Shown: positions 51,801 through 59,409 of the stretch, piece after piece
Numbering within the stretch: the stretch's first letter is position 1
Layout of the letters: each line of letters starts with the position of its first letter
From: Streptosporangium subroseum
GTDB taxonomy: Bacteria; Actinomycetota; Actinomycetes; Streptosporangiales; Streptosporangiaceae
DNA: 64,000 nt
Assembly: GCF_900188345.1 (NCBI RefSeq)
Contig: NZ_FZOD01000009.1
Span: 168,907 to 232,906 of the forward strand
Direction of reading: 5' to 3'
The notes under the pieces: model-generated
Told to the model about the DNA's origin: nothing
Seen by the model: only the letters and a program-made list of their open reading frames with translations
Database searches by the model: none
Position numbers and translations under genes: made by a program

Positions 51801-52593
51801 GGGGATACTCGCCTGGCAGGGCGACGACGACCAGACTCTCAAGGCGGCGGAGCACCTCGACCGCATGGCCGAGGAGTTCGCCGGAGCCGCGGCCGGCCTG
51901 GCACAGACCGCCTGCACCGTTCTGGCGCTCGGCCGCGGCCGCTATCGTGACGCCTTCGAGGCGGCCTGCCAGTTCTGCGAGCAGGACGTGCTCAACCTGG
52001 ACCATTACCTGCTTCCCGATCTCATCGAGGCCGGCGTTCGTTGTGGAGAGCGCGAACGGGCGCTGGAGGCACTGGGGCTGCTGGAGACGAAGGCCGTCGT
52101 GGCCGGGACGCCATGGGCACTGGGACTCCTGGCGAGATCGCAAGCCCTGCTCGAGGAGCAGGCGGGCGCTGAGGAACTTTACCTGCGGGCCGTACGGCAT
52201 CTTGAGGGGACGCGCATGACGGGGGATCTGGCCCGCGCTCATCTGGTGCACGGCGAATGGCTGCGGCGGCGCAAGCGCCGCAACGATGCCCGCCTCAGCC
52301 TCCGTACGGCTTATGAGATGTTCGTGGAGATGGGCGCGGCGGCGTTCGCCGAACGATCCCGGATGGAGCTGATCGCGACGGGCGAGCGAGTTCCCGGCTG
52401 GGTGGCCGAGGAGCCCGGAGAGCTCACCCCGCAGGAGAGACGGATTGCCCAGCTGGCCGCCGCCCGCGCCACCAACCAGGAGATCGCGGAGGAACTGTTC
52501 ATCAGACCCAGCACGGTCGACTATCACCTCAAGAAGGTGTTCCGCAAGCTGGGCGTGACGTCACGGCGCCAGCTGAAGCCCGGCGAGCTGTAA
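48880..52593 (+). CDS. Giant XRE / NB-ARC / TPR / LuxR regulator
   Basis: The 1237-residue protein starts at GTG 48880. An XRE helix-turn-helix occupies about residues 5-65 (LRRRAGMTTEELAEASGVGA). An NB-ARC ATPase follows, with 'PVFAGRHRELAEALRLLDE', P-loop GMAGVGKTT at 121-129, 'MLVLLDNARDSEQVRPLLPG' and 'CGRLPLAVSIVAARAA'. Then come TPR-like repeats (GGAIEYLDQAIAVSERAGRP, EAIAEAERGLAIAEAKG). The last ~60 residues form a LuxR helix-turn-helix (ELTPQERRIAQLAAARATNQ, FIRPSTVDYHLKKVFRKLGV). Having DNA-binding domains at both ends is unusual; normally XRE/NB-ARC and LAL proteins are separate families. It is divergent from the CrtO-like/asparagine synthase pair, its possible target. Confidence 0.88.
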   Translation: MAETRPFSALLGDLRRRAGMTTEELAEASGVGAQLIGDLERGHSRLPQRRTPAALGLSQADEAALVAAAGSERVVQQPGPAQLPPDLPVFAGRHRELAEALRLLDERTEGGATVAISAIGGMAGVGKTTLAVHWAHQVAGRFPDGQLYVNLHGFDQGGSVLDPSVALSGFLEALGVAQVPESVEARSALFRSLLARRRMLVLLDNARDSEQVRPLLPGGPDCLTIVTSRNQLGGLVASEGAHLVSLEVWSGAEAQEALIRRLGPRRVAAEPEAVEQIIELCGRLPLAVSIVAARAAARPHLPLAGIAVELSSAGERLHALDLGEPRADVRAAFTASYRVLSLAAARLLRLLAIHPGPEISLASAASLLGVPHARARTVSQELCTASLLTEHAAGRYVMHDLIRAFATELLEQAGESALARQRLTEHYGHSARNAYLLYGRPPIAELEAPEEGITPEAFETIAAAGVWYRRERGTLTAVLRQAAAAGLDRAAALIVLDSRPMSAVSDIAADSLPHSQVALEAALRTGEAVLIAELERTVGAMWARMGNAAAESHFMRALELFRSAGDPEGESNTLRSMSKNARFSGNLGGAIEYLDQAIAVSERAGRPQLLVPVLAEKSYMLQGRDQMAEAIAEAERGLAIAEAKGMTYYQIYLLSALTSALVPLHRFGEAVEAGERVLHLLGDHTEFLLEFGLLPDLALAHLATGNRERAREFHDRWDTYLTGYDEDQITSMAGGPQVVADNLAVMAKVRIGLGIQTPGASVMARSLVDAAEPEVSDPLLRALVAEIQETARAQAGGSTAGLPALLLARARSYEHIDVRRRDKLLAAMEMVFLTRHVTRGVSPRKIAEEALALEPSVSGAEAAADLLLRGCATLIAVGYAEAVPILRAALEALAHPRMLENGVPEWYALGTVAARIVWDDAAQHELSRRVSFGAGRDGALDRLRAALITEQTASISAPSRPPGDGTAWDSLGMAGILAWQGDDDQTLKAAEHLDRMAEEFAGAAAGLAQTACTVLALGRGRYRDAFEAACQFCEQDVLNLDHYLLPDLIEAGVRCGERERALEALGLLETKAVVAGTPWALGLLARSQALLEEQAGAEELYLRAVRHLEGTRMTGDLARAHLVHGEWLRRRKRRNDARLSLRTAYEMFVEMGAAAFAERSRMELIATGERVPGWVAEEPGELTPQERRIAQLAAARATNQEIAEELFIRPSTVDYHLKKVFRKLGVTSRRQLKPGEL

Positions 52594-52633
52594 GCGCCGC
52601 GGCCCGGGCTGAACGGTGAGACACCGATAACCG

Positions 52634-53836
52634 TCAAACGGGCTGATGACCATCGAAGGGAAGGGTGAGCAGGCCGGGCGGGAACCGGTGCAGGGAGCGG
52701 TGGCCGGTGTCGGTGACCACGACCATCTCGCCGGTCTGCACGCCGGCGGTGAAGTCGGGGGTGCAGACGTTGGGCTGCACCACGAGCGTCGTCCCCGCGC
52801 GCAGCGGCTCGGCGTGCAGGCCGCGCGGTGTGAGATCGCGCCCGCTCAGCACGGGGGGCAGGTATCCGCCGCCGAGTCCGTGAAGGAGATCGTCGACGGT
52901 CGACAACCCCTCGGCACGGACGTGCCGCAGGCTCGCCAGCAGCTCGGCGGGCAGGACCCCCGCGCGCAGGCGGCCCATGACCTCGTCGCGGACGGCTTCG
53001 ACAACCGTGTGCAGGTGACGGTAGAGCGCGGTCGGCTCGGCGCCGACCACCGCGGTGCGCAGTAGCTGGGCCGGGTGGTCCTGGCCCCATCCGGCGCTGA
53101 GCTCGAACACCACGGCGGAACCGGGCCGTGTCACGCGCTCGCCCGGCCACTGGGCCGGAACGCAGCGGTCGGGGGCGCTCATCGACGTCGTCGTGACGTA
53201 GCAGATGTGGTGCGTGCCTCCTTCCGCGCGGTAGGCGTGCTCCGCGGCGGCGACCATCTCCCGCTCGCTCGCCCCCCGCCCGGCGGCGTCGAGCAGGGCG
53301 GCGGCGGCCAGGTCGGTCAGCGCCGCCGCGTGCTCCAGCCACCGGAGCTCCTCGCCGGACTTGACCATGCGGAGGCGGGTGTAGTGCTCGTCCAGCACCA
53401 CGACGGCGCTCGCCCACTCGCCGACGGCGTCGCGTATCCGGGCCGGGACCGGACCGACGAGGCCGACCCGGCACGCGGGACCGAGCCGCCGCAGAGCCTG
53501 CAGCGCGGCATGCGCCGGGTCGTCACCGATCGGGCCGACCTCGTCGTCGAGGCCGGAGCCGAGAACGGTGCGCCGGGCGTCGGGCACGTGGTTGTGGAAT
53601 CCCACGAGCAGATGCCCCGCTCCGTCCGGTGGCAGCGCAAAAAGAGCCTCCCGGGTGACCGGCCAGGTGGTGAGCCAGGGGATGGCACTGCCGGCCCGGT
53701 TCGCGCCGTACGCGAGGACGACGTCCGCGCCGTGCGCCGTGGCGGCGGCGCGGACGAGCGCGCGCCGGGAATGCAGCTCCCCGGTGCTGAAAGGGGCGGG
53801 AGCGATGAGCGGTGATCCAGAGAGCAGCGTTGACAT
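52634..53836 (-). CDS. M24 (creatinase/aminopeptidase P-like) protein lacking metal ligands
   Basis: The 400-residue protein has the two-domain pita-bread layout: an N-terminal creatinase-like domain (to ~150), then the M24 fold with 'LRMVKSGEELRWLEHAAALT'. The metal positions are degenerate: E245 replaces the first Asp, A256 the second (11 residues on), H319 remains in HGLG but L326 replaces the next His, and Q354 replaces a Glu. Creatinase, which is metal-free, shows that the fold can hydrolyse C-N bonds without metals, so a non-peptidase role is more likely. It is divergent from the hydrolase at 53888 with a LacI-type operator between them. Confidence 0.75.
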   Translation of the reverse strand: MSTLLSGSPLIAPAPFSTGELHSRRALVRAAATAHGADVVLAYGANRAGSAIPWLTTWPVTREALFALPPDGAGHLLVGFHNHVPDARRTVLGSGLDDEVGPIGDDPAHAALQALRRLGPACRVGLVGPVPARIRDAVGEWASAVVVLDEHYTRLRMVKSGEELRWLEHAAALTDLAAAALLDAAGRGASEREMVAAAEHAYRAEGGTHHICYVTTTSMSAPDRCVPAQWPGERVTRPGSAVVFELSAGWGQDHPAQLLRTAVVGAEPTALYRHLHTVVEAVRDEVMGRLRAGVLPAELLASLRHVRAEGLSTVDDLLHGLGGGYLPPVLSGRDLTPRGLHAEPLRAGTTLVVQPNVCTPDFTAGVQTGEMVVVTDTGHRSLHRFPPGLLTLPFDGHQPV

Positions 53837-53858
53837 GGCTCATATGATCGAGCAGTAT

Positions 53859-53870
53859 GCAACCGATTGC
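53859..53870. promoter_or_regulatory. LacI-type operator between the M24-like and hydrolase genes
   Basis: GCAACCGATTGC, extendable to TGCA ends (53858-53871), lies in the 51-bp gap between the divergent starts at 53836 and 53888. It differs by one base from the operators at 39611 and 39841. Confidence 0.72.
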
Positions 53871-53887
53871 AATGAGAGGGGAAGATC

Positions 53888-54952
53888 ATGGACGAACTTG
53901 TCGCCTCGGCGGTCTCGCACTGGGCCCCGAGGTTCACGACGAACGGGGTCGCGGTCGCGGACTTCGAGCGCGTGACGTCCGGTCTGAAGGACTGGGACGG
54001 CTGGTGCTCCGCGTGGTCGGAGGTGGGAGCGGAGCACGAGGCTCTCGGCGCCGAGGCCGTGCGGGAGGGTCGCCTGCGGTCGGCGGGCCAGCACTACGTC
54101 CAGGCCGCCGTCTGTTATCACTTCGGCAAGTTCCTCTTCGTCCAGGATCCGGACCAGATGCGCGAGGCGCACCTGGCCGCGGTGCGCTGCCTCGACGCCG
54201 CGCTCCCGCACCTCGACCCGCCGGGTCGGCGGATCGAGATCCCGTTCGACGGATCACGCCTCGTCGGTGTTCTCCGCCTGCCCCACGGCCCCGGCCCGCA
54301 CCCCTTGACGGTCATGGTCCCGGGCCTGGACTCGGCGAAGGAGGAGTTCAGATCGACCGAGGCGCTCTTCCTCGAACGGGGCGTGGGAACCTTCAGCGTC
54401 GACGGCCCCGGGCAGGGCGAAGCAGAGTATGACCTGGCGATTCGCGGTGACTGGGAGGTCCCGGGCGCCGCGATCCTCGACGCCGTCTCGGCGGAGCCGG
54501 ACGTCGATCCGGACCGGCTCGGGGTCTGGGGGGTCAGCCTCGGCGGCTACTACGCCCCCCGCATCGCCGGCGGCGACAGCCGGGTGCGCGCCTGCGTCGC
54601 CCTCGCCGGTCCCTACGACTTCGGCGAGGGCTGGGGGGAGCTGCCGGCCCTCACGCGGGCGGCGTTCCGCGCCCGCTCCAGGGCGGAGAGCGACGAGCAC
54701 GCGCGCGAGATCGCGCACACGCTCAGCCTCAAGGGGCGGACCGCCTCCATCACCTGCCCGCTGCTCGTGGTCACCGGCAGGCGTGACCGGCTCATCCCGT
54801 GGCAGCACGCCGCCCGCCTCGCGGAGGAGGCGGGGGGAGAGACCCGGCTGCTGCTCCTCGACGAGGGCAACCACGGGTGCATGAACGTCGCCGCACAGCA
54901 CCGCCAGAAGACGGCGGACTGGATGGCGGCCCAGCTCGGAGCGGGTGAGTGA
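53888..54952 (+). CDS. Alpha/beta hydrolase of the dihydropseudooxynicotine-hydrolase type
   Basis: ATG 53888 has GAGGGG upstream, and 354 residues follow. An N-terminal helical cap (DWDGWCSAWSEVGAEHEALG, QHYVQAAVCYHFGKFLF) precedes the hydrolase core. The nucleophile elbow is GVSLGG with Ser217, the acid is Asp300 (VTGRRD) and the base His329 (EGNHGC), with Glu247 near the acid-assisting position. These positions coincide with those I recall for Arthrobacter 2,6-dihydroxypseudooxynicotine hydrolase, a C-C bond hydrolase. It would cleave a beta-dicarbonyl-like intermediate in the LacI-controlled pathway. The true substrate is unknown. Confidence 0.85.
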   Translation: MDELVASAVSHWAPRFTTNGVAVADFERVTSGLKDWDGWCSAWSEVGAEHEALGAEAVREGRLRSAGQHYVQAAVCYHFGKFLFVQDPDQMREAHLAAVRCLDAALPHLDPPGRRIEIPFDGSRLVGVLRLPHGPGPHPLTVMVPGLDSAKEEFRSTEALFLERGVGTFSVDGPGQGEAEYDLAIRGDWEVPGAAILDAVSAEPDVDPDRLGVWGVSLGGYYAPRIAGGDSRVRACVALAGPYDFGEGWGELPALTRAAFRARSRAESDEHAREIAHTLSLKGRTASITCPLLVVTGRRDRLIPWQHAARLAEEAGGETRLLLLDEGNHGCMNVAAQHRQKTADWMAAQLGAGE

Positions 54953-54988
54953 ACCTTGACACCCGATCGGCGTCTCAGTAAATTCATA

Positions 54989-55000
54989 GCAATCGATTGC
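54989..55000. promoter_or_regulatory. LacI-type operator before the dehydrogenase operon
   Basis: GCAATCGATTGC, a perfect palindrome with a central CG, lies just ahead of the AAGGAG ribosome-binding site of the gene at 55012. It is the fourth related site in the window. Confidence 0.75.
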
Positions 55001-55011
55001 AAGGAGCCCGC

Positions 55012-55959
55012 ATGAGCCTTGAACCACTCCCGCCGCTGCGCGTCGGGTGGATCGGAGCCGGCCGGATGGGGGCGGCCATGGCACGCCGGCTCGCGCAGAC
55101 CGGCGCCGACGTGGCGGTGTGGAACCGGACGTCGTCGAAGGCCGAGGCACTCGTGGCCGACGGCGCGTCGGTGGCCGAGTCGATCGCCGATCTCGCCGAC
55201 CGCGACGTGGTCTTCACGATGGTGTCCTCATCGGAGGACCTCGAGCAGGTGCTGGTCGGCGAGGGCGGCCTCCTCACCGCCGGCGGCCCCGTTCCCTCGA
55301 TCATCGTCGACTGCTCCACGGTGTCGACGGAGGCGTCGGCGGCGATGCGGGCGGCCGCTCAGCGGCACGGGGCGGAGTTCCTGGCCTGCCCGGTGAGCGG
55401 CAACGGCAAGGTCGTGGCGTCGGGAAAGCTCAGCTTTGTCGTCTCCGGTCCCGAAGAGGTCTACAACAGGGTCGCGCCGCTGCTCGGCGCGATCGGCCGT
55501 TCGGCCTCCTACGTGGGGGAGGGGGAGGCGGCCAGGCTGGTGAAGATCTGCCACAACCTGCTGCTCGGCGTCGTGGCCCAGTCGCTCGCCGAGATCACCG
55601 TGCTCGCCGAGAAGGGCGGTGTCTCCCGGGCGGCCTTCCTCGACTTCCTCAACAACAGCGTCATGGGCTCGGCGTTCACCCGCTACAAGACGCCGGCGCT
55701 CGTGAAGCTCGACTACACCCCCACCTTCACGCCCGTCCTGCTGCGCAAGGACTTCGACCTCGGGCTCAAGGCGGCGCGAGAGCTGGGGGTGTCGATGCCC
55801 GTGGCGGCCCTGACCCAGCAGCTGGTGCAGGCCACCATCGGGGGCGGCCGGAGCGAGGAGGACTTCTCCGTCCTGCTCGACCAGATGGCCGCCGCCGCGG
55901 GCCTGGAGCTGAAGCCCGAAACCGCCGAGGTCGACGACGGCCTCGGCTCGGGCAGATGA
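55012..55959 (+). CDS. 3-hydroxyisobutyrate dehydrogenase family oxidoreductase
   Basis: ATG 55012 with AAGGAG upstream gives 315 residues. The N-terminal Rossmann motif is GAGRMG (15-20). The substrate loop reads CPVSGNGKVVASGK, and the catalytic Lys178 with Asn182 lies in 'LVKICHNLLLGVVAQSLAE'. Beta-hydroxyacid dehydrogenases of this type oxidise 3-hydroxyisobutyrate, tartronate semialdehyde or related compounds with NAD(P). It begins the plus-strand operon of the regulon, and its 3' end runs into a 36-nt tandem repeat. It probably follows the hydrolase step. Confidence 0.9.
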   Translation: MSLEPLPPLRVGWIGAGRMGAAMARRLAQTGADVAVWNRTSSKAEALVADGASVAESIADLADRDVVFTMVSSSEDLEQVLVGEGGLLTAGGPVPSIIVDCSTVSTEASAAMRAAAQRHGAEFLACPVSGNGKVVASGKLSFVVSGPEEVYNRVAPLLGAIGRSASYVGEGEAARLVKICHNLLLGVVAQSLAEITVLAEKGGVSRAAFLDFLNNSVMGSAFTRYKTPALVKLDYTPTFTPVLLRKDFDLGLKAARELGVSMPVAALTQQLVQATIGGGRSEEDFSVLLDQMAAAAGLELKPETAEVDDGLGSGR

Positions 55960-56117
55960 CCGGGGCACGCGCCCGGGCCGCGCTCGGACAGGTGGCCCGG
56001 GCAGGCGATCGGACGACCCTCGGGCAGGTGACCGGCGCAAATGCCCGGACGGCGCCCGGATCGGCGGCCCCGGCAGACGCTCAGACGGCGCTCAGGAAAG
56101 TGACCCGGGCACATGAG
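55938..56117. repeat. Five degenerate 36-nt tandem repeats
   Basis: Units start at 55938, 55974, 56010, 56046 and 56082, all exactly 36 nt. The first overlaps the dehydrogenase 3' end and the last ends at the ribosome-binding site of the M24 gene. In one frame each encodes a 12-residue unit such as RTTLGQVTGANA, without an obvious start. The repeat fills the whole intergenic gap. Confidence 0.88.
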
Positions 56118-56125
56118 GAGACGCG

Positions 56126-57376
56126 ATGAGCAGTGACACAGGGCCACTCGTGCCGGCCCCCGGGCGGATGGGCGTGGACTTCGAGCAGCGGGTCGACTTC
56201 GGCCGGCTCCGCGACTACCGCCTGGCCCGCGCGCGCGCCGCGCTGGACGCCTCCGAGCTCGGCGCGATGCTCGTGTTCGACATCAACAACATCCGCTACA
56301 TCACCTCGACGATGATCGGGGAGTGGGCGCGGGACAAGATGGCCCGCTACGCCCTGCTGCCCCGTGACGCCGAGCCGATCCTGTGGGACTTCGGCTCGGC
56401 GGCCAAACACCACCAGCTGTACGCCCCCTGGCTGCGGCCGGAGAACTCACGCGCCGGGATGCTCGGCCTGCGCGGCTCCGTCGCACCGGAGGCGGGACTG
56501 TTCGACCGGGCCGCCCGCGAGATCAAGGGCATGCTCCAGGACGCCGGCGTCGCCCACCTGCCCGTCGGCGTCGACGTCGTCGAGCCCCCCATGCTCTTCG
56601 CGCTGCAACGCCTCGGCCTCGATGTTCGCGACGGCCAGCAGGTGATGCTCGACGCGCGCCAGATCAAGTCCGCCGACGAGATCGCGCTGCTGTCCACGGC
56701 GGCCGCGATGGTCGACGGCACCTACCAGACGATCGTCGACGCGCTCAAGCCCGGAATCCGGGAGAACGAGGTCGTCGCGCTGGCGAACAAGCGCCTGTAC
56801 GACATGGGCTCCGACGACGTGGAGGCCATCAACGCGGTCTCGGGCGAGCGCTGCAGCCCCCACCCGCACAACTTCACCGACCGCATCATCCGGCCCGGCG
56901 ACCAGGTCTACTTCGACATCATCCAGTCGTTCAACGGCTACCGGACCTGCTACTACCGCACCTTCGCCGTCGGCCGCTCCACCCCCGCCCAGCGCGACGC
57001 CTACAAGCGGGCACGGGAGTGGATCGACATCGCGATCGCCACCGTGAAACCCGGCGTCGGAACCGACGAGATCGCGCGACTGTGGCCGCAGGCCAAGGAC
57101 TTCGGGTTCGAGGACGAGATGTCGGCCTTCGGCCTGCAGTTCGGCCACGGTCTCGGTCTCGCGCTGCACGAGCGGCCGATCATCAGCCGCCTGAACTCGC
57201 TGGAGAACCCGGTCGAGCTCAAGGCGGGCATGGTCTTCGCCCTCGAAACCTACTGTCCCGCCTCCGACGGCTACTCCGCGGCACGGATCGAGGAAGAAAT
57301 CGTCGTCACGGAGGACGGCCCGCGGGTCATCACTCTCTTCCCGGCAGAGGAGCTGTTCGTTGCCAACCCCTACTGA
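56126..57376 (+). CDS. M24 family metallopeptidase-like protein (DddP/aminopeptidase P relative)
   Basis: ATG 56126 follows GAGGAG, and 416 residues result. The M24 fold shows D264 (VYFDII), H341 (FGHGLG), H348 (LHER), E374 (FALETYCP) and E389 (ARIEEE) as metal ligands, but the second Asp, expected 11 residues after D264, is Cys275. The C-terminus 'VVTEDGPRVITLFPAEELF' resembles the M24 branch that includes the DMSP lyase DddP. A lyase or C-N hydrolase role seems as likely as peptidase activity. It is in an operon with the dehydrogenase and E1 genes. Confidence 0.82.
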   Translation: MSSDTGPLVPAPGRMGVDFEQRVDFGRLRDYRLARARAALDASELGAMLVFDINNIRYITSTMIGEWARDKMARYALLPRDAEPILWDFGSAAKHHQLYAPWLRPENSRAGMLGLRGSVAPEAGLFDRAAREIKGMLQDAGVAHLPVGVDVVEPPMLFALQRLGLDVRDGQQVMLDARQIKSADEIALLSTAAAMVDGTYQTIVDALKPGIRENEVVALANKRLYDMGSDDVEAINAVSGERCSPHPHNFTDRIIRPGDQVYFDIIQSFNGYRTCYYRTFAVGRSTPAQRDAYKRAREWIDIAIATVKPGVGTDEIARLWPQAKDFGFEDEMSAFGLQFGHGLGLALHERPIISRLNSLENPVELKAGMVFALETYCPASDGYSAARIEEEIVVTEDGPRVITLFPAEELFVANPY

Positions 57377-58391
57377 TCTAGGCCTGCCCGAGACGCCCGC
57401 CTTCCGACACGAGGTCGACGCGGAGACCGAGCTCGAGCTCTACCGGTCCATGGAACGGCTGCGCAGGTTCGAGAAGCGTGCCTACGACCTGTTCCTGCAG
57501 AGCCTCGTCAAAGGCACCAGCCACCTGTCCCTGGGGCAGGAGGCGATCGCGGCGGCGTTCGGAGCGAGCATGCGCCCCGGCGACTGGACGTTCGCGACCT
57601 ACCGCGGGCACGCGCACACCCTCGCCCGGGGAGTGGAGATGGCGCCCATCATGGCCGAGCTGCTCGGACGCGGCACCGGCCTGATGGCCGGCAAGGGCGG
57701 TTCGATGCACCTGACCAGCGTCGAGCACGGCGTCATGGGCTCCTACGCCATCATCGGCGCTCACCTGACCATCGCCAACGGAGCCGCCTGGTCGGCGAAG
57801 CTGCGCGGCACCGACCAGGTCGCGGTCTGCTTCTTCGGCGACGGCACGACCAACATCGGGGCGTTCCACGAGGCCCTCAACCTCGCGGCGACCTGGAAGC
57901 TCCCGGTCGTCTTCGTCTGCGAGAACAACCAGTGGATGGAGTACACCCCGATCGGCAGCGTCACCGCCGTACCCCGTCCGGCCGCCGACCGCGCGTCGGC
58001 GTACGGCCTGGAGCCGGTCGTCGTCGACGGCAACGACGCGACCGAGATGTACGGCGCCGCGCAGGACGCCCTCCGGCACGCGCGCTCGGGCCGGGGGCCG
58101 GTGCTGATGGAGGCGCTGACCTACCGGCACGGCGGGCACTCGCGGGCCGACCCCGCGAAGTACCGCCCCGCCGAGGAGGTCGAGCCGTGGCTCCTGCGGG
58201 ATCCGCTCGTGACCTACCGGGCGCACCTGGTGCGCAAGGGCGTGGACGAGGGGGTGCTGAAGGCGATCGACGAAGAGGTCCTGCGCGAGGTGGACGACGC
58301 GACCGAGTCGGCGAAGAACGCGCCGCAGCCGGACCTGACCCTCATCGAGCGCGACGTGTGGGCTGACGGGAGCTCGGCATGGCGCAACTGA
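57360..58391 (+). CDS. 2-oxoacid dehydrogenase E1 alpha subunit (TPP-dependent)
   Basis: TTG 57360 has GAGGAG six bases upstream, and the start overlaps the M24 gene by 17 bases; 343 residues follow. The TPP motif runs from GDG (160-162) to NN (189-190) in 'GDGTTNIGAFHEALNLAATW' and 'FVCENNQW'. 'TYRGHAHTLARGV' and 'LMAGKGGSMHL' are typical of pyruvate/acetoin dehydrogenase E1 alpha. The enzyme decarboxylates a 2-oxo acid or cleaves an acyloin. No E2 or E3 gene follows within the intact part of the operon, so those components must be encoded elsewhere or were lost. Confidence 0.92.
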   Translation: MPTPTDLGLPETPAFRHEVDAETELELYRSMERLRRFEKRAYDLFLQSLVKGTSHLSLGQEAIAAAFGASMRPGDWTFATYRGHAHTLARGVEMAPIMAELLGRGTGLMAGKGGSMHLTSVEHGVMGSYAIIGAHLTIANGAAWSAKLRGTDQVAVCFFGDGTTNIGAFHEALNLAATWKLPVVFVCENNQWMEYTPIGSVTAVPRPAADRASAYGLEPVVVDGNDATEMYGAAQDALRHARSGRGPVLMEALTYRHGGHSRADPAKYRPAEEVEPWLLRDPLVTYRAHLVRKGVDEGVLKAIDEEVLREVDDATESAKNAPQPDLTLIERDVWADGSSAWRN

Positions 58392-58434
58392 CGACCCCCA
58401 TCGACCGCGACACCCGCCCCGAAGGAAGCCCGGC

Positions 58435-59409
58435 ATGACACTGATGACCTACCGCGACGCCGTGGCACGGGGCATCGCGCAAGAGCTCGAACGTGACGAC
58501 AGCGTGGTCTTCCTCGGCGAGGACATCGGCGCGGCGGGCGGCGTGTTCAAGGCGACCGGAGGGCTGCTCGGAAAGTTCGGACCGCTGCGCGTCGCCGACA
58601 CGCCCATCTCCGAACAGGCCATCCTCGGCGCCGCGATGGGCGCGGCGATGACCGGGCTGCGCCCGATCGCCGAGATCATGTTCTCCGACTTCCTCGCCGT
58701 GTGCTGGGACCTGATCGCGAACGAGATCGCCAAGACCCGCTACATGACCAACGGGCAGATCTCGCTTCCGCTGGTCATCAGGACCGGCAACGGCGGCGGG
58801 CTGCGGTTCGGCGCCCAGCATTCGCAGAGCCTCGAGAACTGGGCCATGGCCGTTCCCGGACTGAAGGTGGTGGCTCCGTCCACCCCCGAGGACGTCATCG
58901 GCCTGCTCGCGGCCGCGGTCCGCGACCCCGACCCCGTGATGTTCTTCGAGCACAAGGGCCTCTACTCCATGAAGGGTGAGGTTCCCGACGGGGAGATCGT
59001 CGACACCCTGGGCACCGCGAAGGTGCGGAGGCGGGGAACCGACTGCACCATCCTCGCGCTGGCCGCGATGGTGCCCCGGGCGCTGAAGGCCGCCGACGTG
59101 CTCGCCGCGGCAGGCATCAACGCGACGGTCGTGGACGTCCGCTCGCTGGTCCCGCTCGACACCGCGACGATCCTCGACGCCGTCGCCAGGACCGGGCAGC
59201 TGTTCACCGTGGAGGAGAACCCGCGCCTGTGCGGCTGGGGCGCCGAGATCGTCTCGGTGGTCGTCGAGGAGATCTGGGACGACCTCGACGGGGCCCCGAT
59301 CCGGATCACCACCCCGCACGTCCCGCTTCCGTCCTCGGACACGCTCGAGGACGCGACGATCCCCTCGGTCACGCGCATCGTGGACACCGTACGGAAGGTG
59401 ATGGAGTGA
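58435..59409 (+). CDS. 2-oxoacid dehydrogenase E1 beta subunit
   Basis: ATG 58435 follows GAAGGAAG, and 324 residues result. Motifs are 'VVFLGEDIGAAGGVFKATGG', 'DTPISEQAILGAAMGAAMTG', 'EIMFSDFLAVCWDLIANE' and the C-terminal transketolase domain 'AALAAMVPRALKAADVLA'-like. It pairs with the alpha subunit encoded 43 bases upstream to form the alpha2beta2 E1 of a pyruvate, acetoin or branched-chain 2-oxoacid dehydrogenase. Its TGA overlaps the ATG of a truncated aldehyde dehydrogenase gene, so the operon once continued. Confidence 0.92.
   Translation: MTLMTYRDAVARGIAQELERDDSVVFLGEDIGAAGGVFKATGGLLGKFGPLRVADTPISEQAILGAAMGAAMTGLRPIAEIMFSDFLAVCWDLIANEIAKTRYMTNGQISLPLVIRTGNGGGLRFGAQHSQSLENWAMAVPGLKVVAPSTPEDVIGLLAAAVRDPDPVMFFEHKGLYSMKGEVPDGEIVDTLGTAKVRRRGTDCTILALAAMVPRALKAADVLAAAGINATVVDVRSLVPLDTATILDAVARTGQLFTVEENPRLCGWGAEIVSVVVEEIWDDLDGAPIRITTPHVPLPSSDTLEDATIPSVTRIVDTVRKVME

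Noticed and set aside
55938..56117. CRISPR array, because of the 36-nt unit
   Set aside because: Units are contiguous without unique spacers, and no cas genes are present.
56126..57376. Naming the M24 protein as the DMSP lyase DddP
   Set aside because: The C-terminal resemblance is real, but a metal-ligand Asp is replaced by Cys275 and the operon context does not suggest DMSP use.
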